From NCBI GenBank assembly GCA_035495555.1, contig DATJFQ010000049.1, positions 1 to 41,889 of the forward strand: DNA of 41,889 nucleotides, in the 5' to 3' direction. The stretch is from DATJFQ01 sp035495555 (GTDB lineage: Bacteria > Acidobacteriota > Vicinamibacteria > Vicinamibacterales > 2-12-FULL-66-21). The number at the start of each line of letters is the position of its first letter. Positions within the stretch are counted from its first letter, which is position 1. Under the pieces are notes generated by a model. That model did not search any database. It was given only the letters and a program-made list of their open reading frames with translations, and was not told the origin of the DNA. The position numbers and the translations under genes are program-made. Of the stretch, positions 32,836 to 41,889 are shown piece by piece.

Positions 32836-35133
32836 TTAGCGACTCGAAAAGGATCCCGGCTGTGTGCCCGCGATGAAGGCCTCGTTGATCGACCCGGGCG
32901 CACCGGGGTCGACTGCGGCGCCGGAGTCCTTGTCGACGGACACGAAGACGATGTTGCCTGGCGGCTCGAACTTCGGTGGATCTTTCCGGTCATCGATGTA
33001 CGCCTTCATGATGTCCATCCAGATCGGCAGCGCCGCGCGCGCGCCTTCCATGCCGCGGCCGAGTGTCTTCTTCTGGTCGTAGCCTACCCAGACCCCGATG
33101 GTGATGTCGGGATCGAAGCCGATGAACCACGCGTCGGTGTAGTCGTCTGTCGTTCCCGTCTTGCCGGCGATCGGCCAGTCAATCGATGCGGCTTTGGCCG
33201 CCGTGCCGCGCTGGACGACGCCGCGAAGCAGATTCACCATCACGAACGCGGTATCGGCCCGAATCGCGTCCTTCGGCTCGGGTCGGTTTTCCTCGAGCAC
33301 GTTGCCTTCGCGATCGGTGACCTTCAGGATCGAGTACGGATTCATCCGCACGCCCTGATTGGGGAAGACGGAGTACGCGCTCGTCATTTCCAGCAGCGTC
33401 TCTTCGGCAGATCCGATGGCGACGGACAGGTACGGCGGGAGTGGCGCCGAGAGGCCGAAGCGGCGCGCATATCCGATCACCTGCTTCGGTCCCAGCGCAT
33501 CCATCAGACGCACGGCCGGGATGTTGCGCGAGTGCTCGAGCGCCCGGCGGAGCGTGATCGGCCCCCAATAATCCCGTTCGTAGTTCTGCGGCGAATACGG
33601 CGGCTGCCCCGGACCGGTGGGGAAGCTGACCGGATCGTCGTCGATCATCGACGTGGGCGTGTACCCGCGGTCAATCGCGGTTGTGTAGACGAACGGCTTG
33701 AACGACGACCCGACCTGACGGTACGCCTGCGTGGCGCGGTTGAACTTGCTGCGGTCGAAGCTCCACCCGCCGATCATCGTTTTGATCTGGCCGGTGTGGT
33801 TGTCGATGGCGAGCACGGCGCCTTCGACGAGCGGCGGCTGGTCCAGGGACGCGGTGGCCGTGTGCTCGGCGTTGTCCAGCGTCAGCAGCTTCGCCTCGAC
33901 CAGGTCGCCTTCGTTGACGAGCTGTGCCGGGGTCTTATGCGTCCACGCGTATCCCTTTTTGTCGATCGAGACCCGGTAGGCGCCGGCTCTGAGATGGATC
34001 TCGGTGGGCGCCGTCGAGACGACCACCGCAGGGACGATGTCGTTCACCTCGAATGGACGGTCCCAGCGGGGATGTTTGAAGCTTTCGATGCTGTGATGTT
34101 CGGCGATCACGTTGCGCTGCGGCTTTCGAAAGCCATGGAGGTGATCGATCTGCCGCACGCCCGCGTCCAGCGCCCGGTTGGCGGCCTCCTGCAGCTTCAC
34201 GTCGAGCGCGGTCTGCACACTGAGCCCGTTCTCGTACACGGCCTTCGCGCCGTAGCGTGACTCCAGGTCCTTGCGCACTTCCTCGAGGAAGTACGGCGCG
34301 ATGCTGTTGGTCGGCTTGGTGGACGGCGCAAGGACGATTGGACGCTTTTTCGCGGCGTCAGCATCCTTCTGCGAGATGAACCCATCGTCCGCCATCTGCT
34401 GGAGGACGTAGGACTGCCGCGCCTTCGCCCGTTCCATGTTGACGGTCGGGGCGTTGCGCCAGGTCTGGAAGAGTCCCGCGATCATGGCGGCTTCGTCGAC
34501 GTTCACGTCCTTCGCCGACTTGCCGAAATACGTGCGCGCCGCAGCCTCGACGCCGTACGCGCCCTCGCCCAGATACATCTGATTGGCGTAGAGCGCGAAG
34601 ATTTCATGCTTCGTATACCGCTTCTCGATCTGGACGGCGACGAGGGCTTCCTTGATCTTGCGCTCCGGGCTCACGTCGCCAATTTCGTAGCCGACTTCCT
34701 GGGGGAAGAGTCCCCGGGCGAGCTGTTGCGTGATGGTGCTCGCGCCTTTGGGCCGCGTGTGACGGCCCGTGATCATGCCGCGGATCTTGCTCAGCACGTC
34801 GCGCGCGCCGGCCATCGCGATGTGCGGGATGCTCAAGCCGAAGTGATGCTCGAAGTCGACGTCTTCCGCGGCGAGAATCGCGTTGCGCAGCACCGGTGAC
34901 ATCGCGTCGTACGGCACGACGACGCGCCGCTCCGTGGAGAACTCGCCGACGAGCTCGCCGTGCGAACCATATACGCGAGTAATTGTGCTGGGCGTGTAGT
35001 CGTCCAGCGCGGAAATTTGCGGGAGGTCACCCGCGAATGCGAAGACGACACCCGTGGCCGTGCCCGCGATGGCCGCGAGCACGAAGAGGATCACGACTAC
35101 CGCATTGCGGGCAAGGCGAACGACGTAACGCAA
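32836..35133 (-). CDS. Penicillin-binding protein 1A (bifunctional transglycosylase/transpeptidase)
   Basis: A 765-residue class A PBP that polymerises and cross-links peptidoglycan. A membrane helix lies at about 9-33. The GT51 domain (about 60-240) has AAEDVDFEHHFG and KGASTITQQLARGLF. An OB-like insertion follows at about 340-430. The transpeptidase has SxxK in GSSFKPF, SxN in EHSRNIPAV and KTGT in IAGKTGTTDDY. All catalytic motifs are intact. The start appears to be TTG 35133 with GAGGA eight bases upstream; no ATG lies nearby. It is 18 bases downstream of the FecR/DUF6600 gene, so the two are probably co-transcribed. The gene name (mrcA/ponA) is not certain between paralogues. Confidence 0.93.
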   Translation of the reverse strand: MRYVVRLARNAVVVILFVLAAIAGTATGVVFAFAGDLPQISALDDYTPSTITRVYGSHGELVGEFSTERRVVVPYDAMSPVLRNAILAAEDVDFEHHFGLSIPHIAMAGARDVLSKIRGMITGRHTRPKGASTITQQLARGLFPQEVGYEIGDVSPERKIKEALVAVQIEKRYTKHEIFALYANQMYLGEGAYGVEAAARTYFGKSAKDVNVDEAAMIAGLFQTWRNAPTVNMERAKARQSYVLQQMADDGFISQKDADAAKKRPIVLAPSTKPTNSIAPYFLEEVRKDLESRYGAKAVYENGLSVQTALDVKLQEAANRALDAGVRQIDHLHGFRKPQRNVIAEHHSIESFKHPRWDRPFEVNDIVPAVVVSTAPTEIHLRAGAYRVSIDKKGYAWTHKTPAQLVNEGDLVEAKLLTLDNAEHTATASLDQPPLVEGAVLAIDNHTGQIKTMIGGWSFDRSKFNRATQAYRQVGSSFKPFVYTTAIDRGYTPTSMIDDDPVSFPTGPGQPPYSPQNYERDYWGPITLRRALEHSRNIPAVRLMDALGPKQVIGYARRFGLSAPLPPYLSVAIGSAEETLLEMTSAYSVFPNQGVRMNPYSILKVTDREGNVLEENRPEPKDAIRADTAFVMVNLLRGVVQRGTAAKAASIDWPIAGKTGTTDDYTDAWFIGFDPDITIGVWVGYDQKKTLGRGMEGARAALPIWMDIMKAYIDDRKDPPKFEPPGNIVFVSVDKDSGAAVDPGAPGSINEAFIAGTQPGSFSSR

Positions 35134-35151
35134 AGGAGAGATCCTCGCAAT

Positions 35152-36909
35152 TCACTGATGGCCCCCGCCGCCGCCGCGGCGCGGGACAGCAACCGCGCCG
35201 CCGCGTCCTGACGCCGGCGCACCCCCGCGTCCGGTCGATGGTGAGGCGATCGCGCCGCCGCGCGCTGCGGGTTGCGGTGCGGCGGGTGCCGGCGCACGGC
35301 GGATCATCACGGCGCCTGACGGCGGAGGCGTCACCATTCGGGGCGTCGCGCGTCCCGTGCCGGGCATCAGCCTCGGGTCGCTTCTCTGGATCGCGTTCGG
35401 CTGATACCGAGGCGCGTCGTTCGGCTGATAGTGCGGCGAGTAGTCGGGGGCGTAGACGGGATTCATCTGACGCGTTCGAGCGGGTGCCCCCGGGCTCGCC
35501 GGCGGCCGCGTCCGATACGATGGCGCGGGCGTCGTGCTGGCGACGCCGCCCCGATAAACAGGGATTGACGCCGTCGAAGGCGTTCCGCTGCGTCGCACCG
35601 AAGACGGCGTCTGAGCGCGAGTCGCCGCCGTATCACGCCGCGCGGCCGTGTCCCTGGTCGCGACACGTGAGGGCGCCACTGGACGGGCGGTTTGCGACTG
35701 GACGATGGCGTCCCCGCGATTGACGTAGCGGGGAACGGCGATGTCGCGAACTGAAGGTCCGCCGGCGCGCACCTCGAACGCGGGGTGCGCAGCCGCAGAC
35801 CACGTCGACGTGCGCACGACCCGTTCGGGAACGAATCCACGGCCGAAATGCGTTGCGGACACGACCGTCCATGCGTTCCACGGAGAAAACGCCCTGCGGC
35901 TCACGTTCGCCGTAATCCCGAGCACCGGACGGTTGTCGAACCCGAGCGGACACCAGCTCACGTAGCCGGGCGCATACGCCCACGAGACGAACGCCGGCCC
36001 CCAATGCGATTCGGGGATCCAGAACCACACGCCGGCCGAGAAGCCCCACCGGCCGTAGTGGTGCGTGGGCCACGCGAAGGCGTCCGCTCCGATCCACGTC
36101 CAGCCGTACCGCGGATACGACATCCACCGCCCGTTGTAGTACGGACGCCAGCCGGCGCTCACGCGCGGGTACCAGACATAGCCGTAGGGCTGCTGGTACT
36201 GCCAGTCGCCGTAACTGTCGAACGTGGTCGAGTACTCGCGGAGATCTGATGGCAGATATTGCGCAGACGCGCCGCGCTGTTCCGGCTGCCCTTCGACCCA
36301 CTTATCGAAGTCGTCCGCGGATGCGGTGTTGAACGCGTACGTCTCCGAGGGGAGATATCCCGCGCTCGCGTAGGCCGACTCTCCCGGACGAACGCGCGTG
36401 GACCCGTCATCGGTGAACAGGTCTGCGGCGCCGTATACGACGGCGAGTTCGACCTGCGCCTCCGGCGCCCCGCCGGACGCGCTGGTTCCATGCAGCATCG
36501 TGATTCGGTACTCACCCGCTTCGCTGATGCGAACAGAGCCTGCGGGGGAATCCACACGGAAGGCGGCGGCGTGCATCGGCGCAGGTATCGAGAGCCGCAC
36601 CCGCCCATCCTCGAGGCTCACGAGATCAGCAGCTTGCACACCTACGGACGTGCCGCGATCGAGCGCGAGCGTGCCGCCGCCCGCCAGCATCAGTTCGAGG
36701 CGACCGTCGTCTGTGCGGAGATGATCGCCCGCAACGACGGGCATGTTGAGCGGAGCGGACTCGACCTGGCCCGAGCGCTCGAGGGTGACCTGCCCGTCAA
36801 CCCGCGACACATGTGCGGGCGCGACAGAGATGTCCTGAGCGTCAACGGGCGCGATGAATGCAGAACAACAAGCGAGGACCGCAAGACAGGACAGTGCTCG
36901 GCGGACCAT
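35152..36909 (-). CDS. FecR / DUF6600 domain surface protein
   Basis: A 585-residue exported protein. Residues 1-25 are a signal peptide (VRRALSCLAVLACCSAFIAPVDA). Residues about 35-165 are a FecR-like beta domain (VSRVDGQVTLERSGQ, then FRVDSPAGSVRISEAGEYRI). Residues about 225-360 hold the Trp/Tyr-rich repeats of DUF6600 (YVWYPRVSAGWRPYYNGRW, GWTWIGADAFAWPTHHYGRW). The C-terminal 180 residues are Pro/Arg-rich, low complexity and Gly-ended, with short tandem motifs (PDYSPHYQPNDAPRYQP). It likely acts in the outer envelope; function is unknown. AGAGG five bases before ATG 36909 supports this start over the longer open frame. TATACT on the minus strand (36944-36949) may be its -10. Confidence 0.82.
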   Translation of the reverse strand: MVRRALSCLAVLACCSAFIAPVDAQDISVAPAHVSRVDGQVTLERSGQVESAPLNMPVVAGDHLRTDDGRLELMLAGGGTLALDRGTSVGVQAADLVSLEDGRVRLSIPAPMHAAAFRVDSPAGSVRISEAGEYRITMLHGTSASGGAPEAQVELAVVYGAADLFTDDGSTRVRPGESAYASAGYLPSETYAFNTASADDFDKWVEGQPEQRGASAQYLPSDLREYSTTFDSYGDWQYQQPYGYVWYPRVSAGWRPYYNGRWMSYPRYGWTWIGADAFAWPTHHYGRWGFSAGVWFWIPESHWGPAFVSWAYAPGYVSWCPLGFDNRPVLGITANVSRRAFSPWNAWTVVSATHFGRGFVPERVVRTSTWSAAAHPAFEVRAGGPSVRDIAVPRYVNRGDAIVQSQTARPVAPSRVATRDTAARRDTAATRAQTPSSVRRSGTPSTASIPVYRGGVASTTPAPSYRTRPPASPGAPARTRQMNPVYAPDYSPHYQPNDAPRYQPNAIQRSDPRLMPGTGRATPRMVTPPPSGAVMIRRAPAPAAPQPAARGGAIASPSTGRGGAPASGRGGAVAVPRRGGGGGHQ

Positions 36910-36991
36910 GGCGACCTCTTCCGTTCCCAGGCTGGCAAGCCTCAGTATAGCACCCGGATACCGGCAGTTCGGTCCGGCACCGTAGGATCTG

Positions 36992-37012
36992 CTTGACAAC
37001 TTAAGGCTCACA
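36992..37012 (+). promoter_or_regulatory. HAIR-like inverted repeat (possible HspR operator)
   Basis: CTTGACA, seven bases, GCTCACA matches the HspR operator consensus CTTGAGT-N7-ACTCAAG at nine of fourteen positions with exact spacing; the CTTGA and CTCA cores are kept. It overlaps the -35 of the dnaK promoter, and hspR is in the same operon. Degenerate, so only moderately supported. Confidence 0.4.
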
Positions 37013-37021
37013 TTTTATATT
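36993..37021 (+). promoter_or_regulatory. Consensus sigma-70 promoter of dnaK
   Basis: TTGACA (36993-36998), a 17-base spacer and TATATT (37016-37021) form a near-perfect vegetative promoter 39 bases before the dnaK ATG. It is the clearest promoter of the window. Repression rather than an alternative sigma factor would be expected to control it. Confidence 0.75.
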
Positions 37022-37060
37022 CAAATCATTGTAAAGCTTTAGAGGCGAGGACTAACACAC

Positions 37061-38974
<1,914 letters not shown>

Positions 38975-38991
38975 GGCGCGCTGCGCGCGCG

Positions 38992-39087
38992 GTGCTCGGT
39001 GCTCCGCCCTAGGTGCTCAGTGCACGTGCACGGAGCACCGGCACGGAGCACCGGCACGAAGCACCGCGCACGAAGCACGAAGCACCT
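38992..39087. repeat. Heptamer array 10, unit GTGCTCG, inverted, between dnaK and dnaJ
   Basis: Left arm GTGCTCG, GTGCTCC, GCCCTAG, GTGCTCA, GTGCAC. The right arm has GGAGCACC, GGCACGGAGCACC, GGCACGAAGCACC and CACGAAG steps. It begins 18 bases after the dnaK stop (which is followed by GCGCGCTGCGCGCGC) and ends two bases before the dnaJ ATG. Same unit family as array 1, 38 kb away. Confidence 0.85.
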
Positions 39088-39089
39088 GT

Positions 39090-40172
39090 ATGGATCTCTA
39101 TCTAGTGCTCGGCCTCCAACCCGGAGCCTCCGCCGCGGACATCAAGCGCGCGTACCGGAGACTCGCTCGCCGGTTTCACCCGGGGATCAATCCGGGCGAC
39201 GGCGAGGCCGAGGCGACGTATCGGCAGATCACGGAAGCGTACGAGACGCTCGTCGATCCGGAACGGCGCCGGGCGTACGACGCGTCGGGCACGCGGGCGT
39301 CGGACCCGTCGGTGATGGCGTTCGAATTTTCGGGATTCGATTTCTCGAGGGCGGCACTCGGGCAGCAGGCGGCAACCTTTTCTGAGCTCTTCGCCGAAGT
39401 CCTGCATCCCGCAGAGCCATTGGACAGTCTGGCCGAGCCGGGGCCCGATCTCCACGCCGACATGACCATCTCGTTCGACGAGGCGATGCGCGGCGCGGAG
39501 CGGCACCTCGTCGTCACCCGCTTCGACGCGTGTGCGTCGTGCGAAGGCACAGGGCACGTGCGCGCGAACGAAGTGCGCTGCGCTTCATGTCAGGGAACCG
39601 GCAGCACCCGGTGGGCGCGCGGCCACATGGTCTTCACCAAGAGCTGCGGCGCGTGCCGCGGGACGGGACTGCACCGCACCGCACGCTGCACGATGTGCGG
39701 CGGTCTGGGCCGGCACGCGCACAGTGAGTCGGTGGGCGTCGTCGTGCCCCCCGGCATTCATGACGGCGCGCGGCTCCGGGTGTCGGAGCGCGGGCATGCC
39801 GGGCGCCGCGGCGGCCGCACCGGCGATCTCTACGTGACGGTGCACGTGAAGGAGGATCGGGTGTTCCGCCGCCTGGGCGACGACATCCACGTCGTCGTGC
39901 CGATCGGCGTGCACGAGGCGGTACTCGGCACGCGCATCGATGTGCCGTCGCTCGAAGGGCCGGTCAACCTGCGTATTCCTCCCGGCACCCGTGCCGGGCA
40001 GCAGTTCCGGTTGCGCGGGCGTGGGGCGCCGACGGCCGTGGGCGGCCGCGGCGACTTGATTTTCGAAACGCGCCTGGTGCTGCCCGAAGTCGTCGACGAG
40101 CGCGCGAAGGTTTTCATGCGCGACTTCGGCCGGCTGTACACGAGCGATCTCCGAAGCGAGCTGCGACGATGA
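39090..40172 (+). CDS. dnaJ: DnaJ-type chaperone with HPG in place of HPD
   Basis: A 360-residue Hsp40 co-chaperone. The J domain (1-65) reads MDLYLVLGLQPGASAADIKRAYRRLARRF then H30-P31-G32. The HPD motif that triggers Hsp70 ATP hydrolysis is thus HPG, with codon GGG at 39183-39185. A Phe/Ala-rich linker replaces the Gly/Phe region. Four zinc-binding motifs are present (CASCEGTG, CASCQGTG, CGACRGTG, CTMCGGLG), then the two C-terminal substrate barrels. So it is otherwise a type I DnaJ. ATG 39090 gives the standard J-domain start; the open frame upstream is array. No Shine-Dalgarno sequence. The stop overlaps hspR by ATGA. Confidence 0.9.
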   Translation: MDLYLVLGLQPGASAADIKRAYRRLARRFHPGINPGDGEAEATYRQITEAYETLVDPERRRAYDASGTRASDPSVMAFEFSGFDFSRAALGQQAATFSELFAEVLHPAEPLDSLAEPGPDLHADMTISFDEAMRGAERHLVVTRFDACASCEGTGHVRANEVRCASCQGTGSTRWARGHMVFTKSCGACRGTGLHRTARCTMCGGLGRHAHSESVGVVVPPGIHDGARLRVSERGHAGRRGGRTGDLYVTVHVKEDRVFRRLGDDIHVVVPIGVHEAVLGTRIDVPSLEGPVNLRIPPGTRAGQQFRLRGRGAPTAVGGRGDLIFETRLVLPEVVDERAKVFMRDFGRLYTSDLRSELRR

Positions 40173-40582
40173 CGAAGCGCGGCGGCAAGGCGTACTACAT
40201 GATCAGCGCGGTGGCGCACAAATACTCGATCCACCCGCAGACGCTGCGCCTGTACGAGCGTGAAGGGCTGCTGAAGCCGTCGCGGACGGAAGGCAACACG
40301 CGGCTCTACTCCGAGGAAGACCTCGAGCGGCTGGAGACGATCCTCTCGCTGACCCGCGACCTCGGCGTGAACCTTGCCGGTGTCGAGATCATCCTGAACA
40401 TGCGCGAGAAGATGGAGCAGATGCAGCGCGAGGTCAACGAGTTCATGGAGTACGTGAAGCACGAGCTCGCCCGAGGCCTCGGCGACTGGGAGCAGCGGCT
40501 GAGCACGGCCATGGTGAAATCCTCTCCCGCCAGCATCGTCCGCGCGGCCCCGACGGTCACTGTAGAAGGCGAACAAAAATAA
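40169..40582 (+). CDS. hspR: HspR-type MerR-family heat-shock repressor
   Basis: A 137-residue winged-helix regulator. YYMISAVAHKYSIHPQTLRLYEREGLLKPSRTEGNTRLYSEEDL is the MerR DNA-binding domain, and LTRDLGVNLAGVEIILNMREKMEQMQREV is the segment shared by HspR proteins. In Actinobacteria HspR represses its own dnaK operon together with DnaK. The same dnaK-dnaJ-hspR order and a HAIR-like site upstream of dnaK support that role here. No metal- or drug-binding C-terminus. Its TAA stop is the start of array 11. Confidence 0.9.
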   Translation: MTKRGGKAYYMISAVAHKYSIHPQTLRLYEREGLLKPSRTEGNTRLYSEEDLERLETILSLTRDLGVNLAGVEIILNMREKMEQMQREVNEFMEYVKHELARGLGDWEQRLSTAMVKSSPASIVRAAPTVTVEGEQK

Positions 40583-40675
40583 CTCCCAACTCCCAACTCC
40601 CAACTCCCAACCTCCCGCCTCCCGCCTCCCGCCTCCCGCCTCCCCGCCTCCCGCCTCGCGCCTCGCGCCTCGCGC
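40580..40675. repeat. Heptamer array 11, unit changes from AACTCCC to CTCCCGC to CTCGCGC
   Basis: Four AACTCCC units, then five CTCCCGC units (plus one 8-nt CTCCCCGC), then three CTCGCGC units follow one another without a break. The first unit contains the TAA stop of hspR, and the last touches the -10-like TATTAT of the sigma gene. It is single-armed. Confidence 0.88.
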
Positions 40676-40681
40676 TATTAT
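40676..40681 (+). promoter_or_regulatory. Putative -10 element of the sigma factor gene, leaderless
   Basis: TATTAT is followed by six bases (TCGCCC) and then the ATG at 40688, so transcription would start at or next to the start codon. The -35 region is inside the array and has no match. Confidence 0.4.
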
Positions 40682-40687
40682 TCGCCC

Positions 40688-41524
40688 ATGAGCGACGACG
40701 CGCTCCGGGCCTATCTGCGCGCGCTGGCGCGGATTCCCCGTCTGACCGCTCAGGAGGAGCATGAGGTGGCCGTCAAGGCGGCTGCGGGCGACGAGGACGC
40801 GCAGCGGAAACTCGTCGAAGCCAACCTGCGCTTCGTCGTGAGCTATGCGAAACGGTACCGCGGCATCGGCGTGCCGCTCCTCGATCTGATCCACGAAGGC
40901 AATCTCGGGTTGATGGAAGCGGCCCGGCGCTTCGATCCTGCGCGGAACGTCAAGTTCATCACGTACGCCGTCTGGTGGGTGCGGCAGGCGATCATGCACG
41001 CGCTCTCGGAGCAGGTGCGGGCGTTCGCGATCCCTCAAAAGCTGTCGGGGGTCGCGGCGCGGTTCGGCCGCGAAGTCGCGGACCTGACGGAGCAGCTCGA
41101 GCGCGCGCCGACGACGAGCGAAATCGCCAACGATTTGTCGATTTCCGAATCCGACGTGGAAGCGCTCAGGCTCATCGGCAGCAGCGACGTGTCGCTCAAC
41201 GAGCACGTCGGCCGCGGCGACTCAGAAGGCTCGGAACTCGGGGACCTGATCGAGCAGGATGCGATCGAGGACGTCGAGCACGAGCTGATCCATCGCGCCG
41301 CCGCGTCGCGCGTCCGCCAGGCGCTCCACGATCTCGACGACAAGGAGCGCGAGGTCGTCACGCTCCGCTTCGGGCTCGATCGCGACGGCGAGCCGAGGAC
41401 GCTGCAGGAGATTGGCGACGCGCTCGGCGTCTCGCGCGAGCGTGTTCGCCAGATTGAATCGCGCGCGAAAGACAAACTGCGGCGGTCGAAGCGTGCAGGC
41501 GAGTTGCGAAGCTACCTGAATTGA
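40688..41524 (+). CDS. Sigma-70 family RNA polymerase sigma factor (RpoD/RpoS-like group)
   Basis: A 278-residue sigma factor. Region 1.2 is DDALRAYLRALARIPRLT. Region 2 is ANLRFVVSYAKRYRGIGVPLLDLIHEGNLGLMEAARRFDP followed by FITYAVWWVRQAI (promoter melting and -10 recognition). Region 3 covers about 115-190, and region 4 is LRFGLDRDGEPRTLQEIGDALGVSRERVRQIESRAKDKLR (-35 recognition). It lacks region 1.1 and is too short for the housekeeping RpoD, so it is a group 2 or 3 alternative factor. It lies directly downstream of the heat-shock operon; a stress role is possible but not shown. It has no Shine-Dalgarno sequence. Confidence 0.92.
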   Translation: MSDDALRAYLRALARIPRLTAQEEHEVAVKAAAGDEDAQRKLVEANLRFVVSYAKRYRGIGVPLLDLIHEGNLGLMEAARRFDPARNVKFITYAVWWVRQAIMHALSEQVRAFAIPQKLSGVAARFGREVADLTEQLERAPTTSEIANDLSISESDVEALRLIGSSDVSLNEHVGRGDSEGSELGDLIEQDAIEDVEHELIHRAAASRVRQALHDLDDKEREVVTLRFGLDRDGEPRTLQEIGDALGVSRERVRQIESRAKDKLRRSKRAGELRSYLN

Positions 41525-41709
41525 AGATTGCAGATTGCTGATTGCTGAGTGATTGGGATTTCGGATTTGAGGTTTTGAGATTGGATTGGGAGATTTTGCA
41601 ATCGGGGAAATTGAATTTGAAATCTCGAAACCAGAAATCCAATCAGAAATCGTCTATCATCAATCGGCAATCACTCATCAATCTCCAATCTTCAATCCAG
41701 AATTTTTTT
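41522..41709 (+). terminator. Heptamer array 12, unit GATTNNN, inverted, ending in a T-run
   Basis: The left arm starts at the sigma-factor TGA with GATTGCA, GATTGCT, GATTGCT, then degenerate GATTGGG and GATTTGA. The right arm has AATC-cored units (CAATCGG, CAATCAC, CCAATCT, TCAATCC). A T-run lies at 41703-41709. The arms can pair into a long AT-rich hairpin followed by T, the form of an intrinsic terminator. The next start codon is five bases after the T-run. Confidence 0.75.
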
Positions 41710-41713
41710 AAGC

Positions 41714-41889
41714 ATGTGTGCGCTCTGCGATGACACGGGTTGGCGGCCTCTCGTCTCTGACGGCGTCCGGCGCGTCGTGCGCTGCGACTGCTGGCGCGAG
41801 GCCGCGACGATCCGGCTTCTGGACGATGCCCGGATTCCGCCGCGATATCGCAACTGCGAACTCGAGACGTTCGTCACCTATCCGAACGA
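41714..41889 (+). CDS. DnaC/IstB-like ATP-binding protein, N-terminal fragment (3' truncated)
   Basis: The first 58 residues of a gene cut by the right edge. It has MCALCDDTGW, CDCW and PPRYRNCELETF: a zinc-ribbon-like set of four cysteines (CxxC and CxC) followed by the PPRYR.C...F segment that precedes the AAA+ domain in DnaC-like helicase-loader ATPases. The ATPase domain itself lies outside the window, so the call rests on the N-terminal pattern. No clear ribosome-binding site. Confidence 0.65.
   Translation, partial: MCALCDDTGWRPLVSDGVRRVVRCDCWREAATIRLLDDARIPPRYRNCELETFVTYPN

Overview
Organism: a high-G+C bacterial chromosome segment, most likely from Acidobacteriota and plausibly Vicinamibacteria. 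This is an inference. It rests on the secreted VWFA-related protein family typical of that phylum, a dnaK-dnaJ-hspR heat-shock operon, an actinobacterial-type ValRS, a FecR/DUF6600 surface protein, and heptamer repeat arrays in many gaps. I see no phage, insertion sequence, CRISPR, tRNA or rRNA. The genes are mostly housekeeping; the unusual content lies in the gaps and in a few altered active sites. Layout: 1-1863 is ribosomal protein S1 (cut at the left edge), an IHF/HU protein and a HIT hydrolase. 1864-6880 holds a REP-like double hairpin, an acyl-CoA dehydrogenase whose catalytic Glu position is Gln, a polytopic membrane protein, a PRC-barrel protein and a second, short/branched-chain acyl-CoA dehydrogenase. 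7041-12946 holds a secreted VWFA-like protein, glutamate dehydrogenase and a split B12 mutase. The mutase residues (Phe84, Gln202) mark it as isobutyryl-CoA mutase, not methylmalonyl-CoA mutase. 12988-21072 holds a response regulator and the tight operon valS-nadC-birA-coaX-unknown-RNA methyltransferase. 21113-24497 (minus strand) is C26 amidohydrolase, argS and mobA. 24518-28880 holds an unknown protein, a TPR protein and the NfeD protease/slipin pair. 29010-32461 is a SPOR protein, lnt with no normal start codon, and prfB with its programmed +1 frameshift. 32836-36909 (minus) is PBP1A and a FecR/DUF6600 protein. 37061-40582 is dnaK, a DnaJ whose HPD motif is HPG, and hspR. 40688 to the end is a sigma-70 factor and the start of a DnaC-like ATPase. 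Main novelty candidate: at least eleven gaps contain arrays of 7-nt units (8 nt in one). Each locus uses its own unit, made of a constant core of four to six bases plus two or three variable bases. Most loci have a second arm that is the reverse complement, so they can fold into long imperfect hairpins. The same unit families (AACTCCC, GTGCTCG, CATCGAA, CCTCGCG) recur at unrelated loci. Arrays usually begin within a few bases of a stop codon and often run to the next start codon; they are absent inside the tightly overlapping operons.
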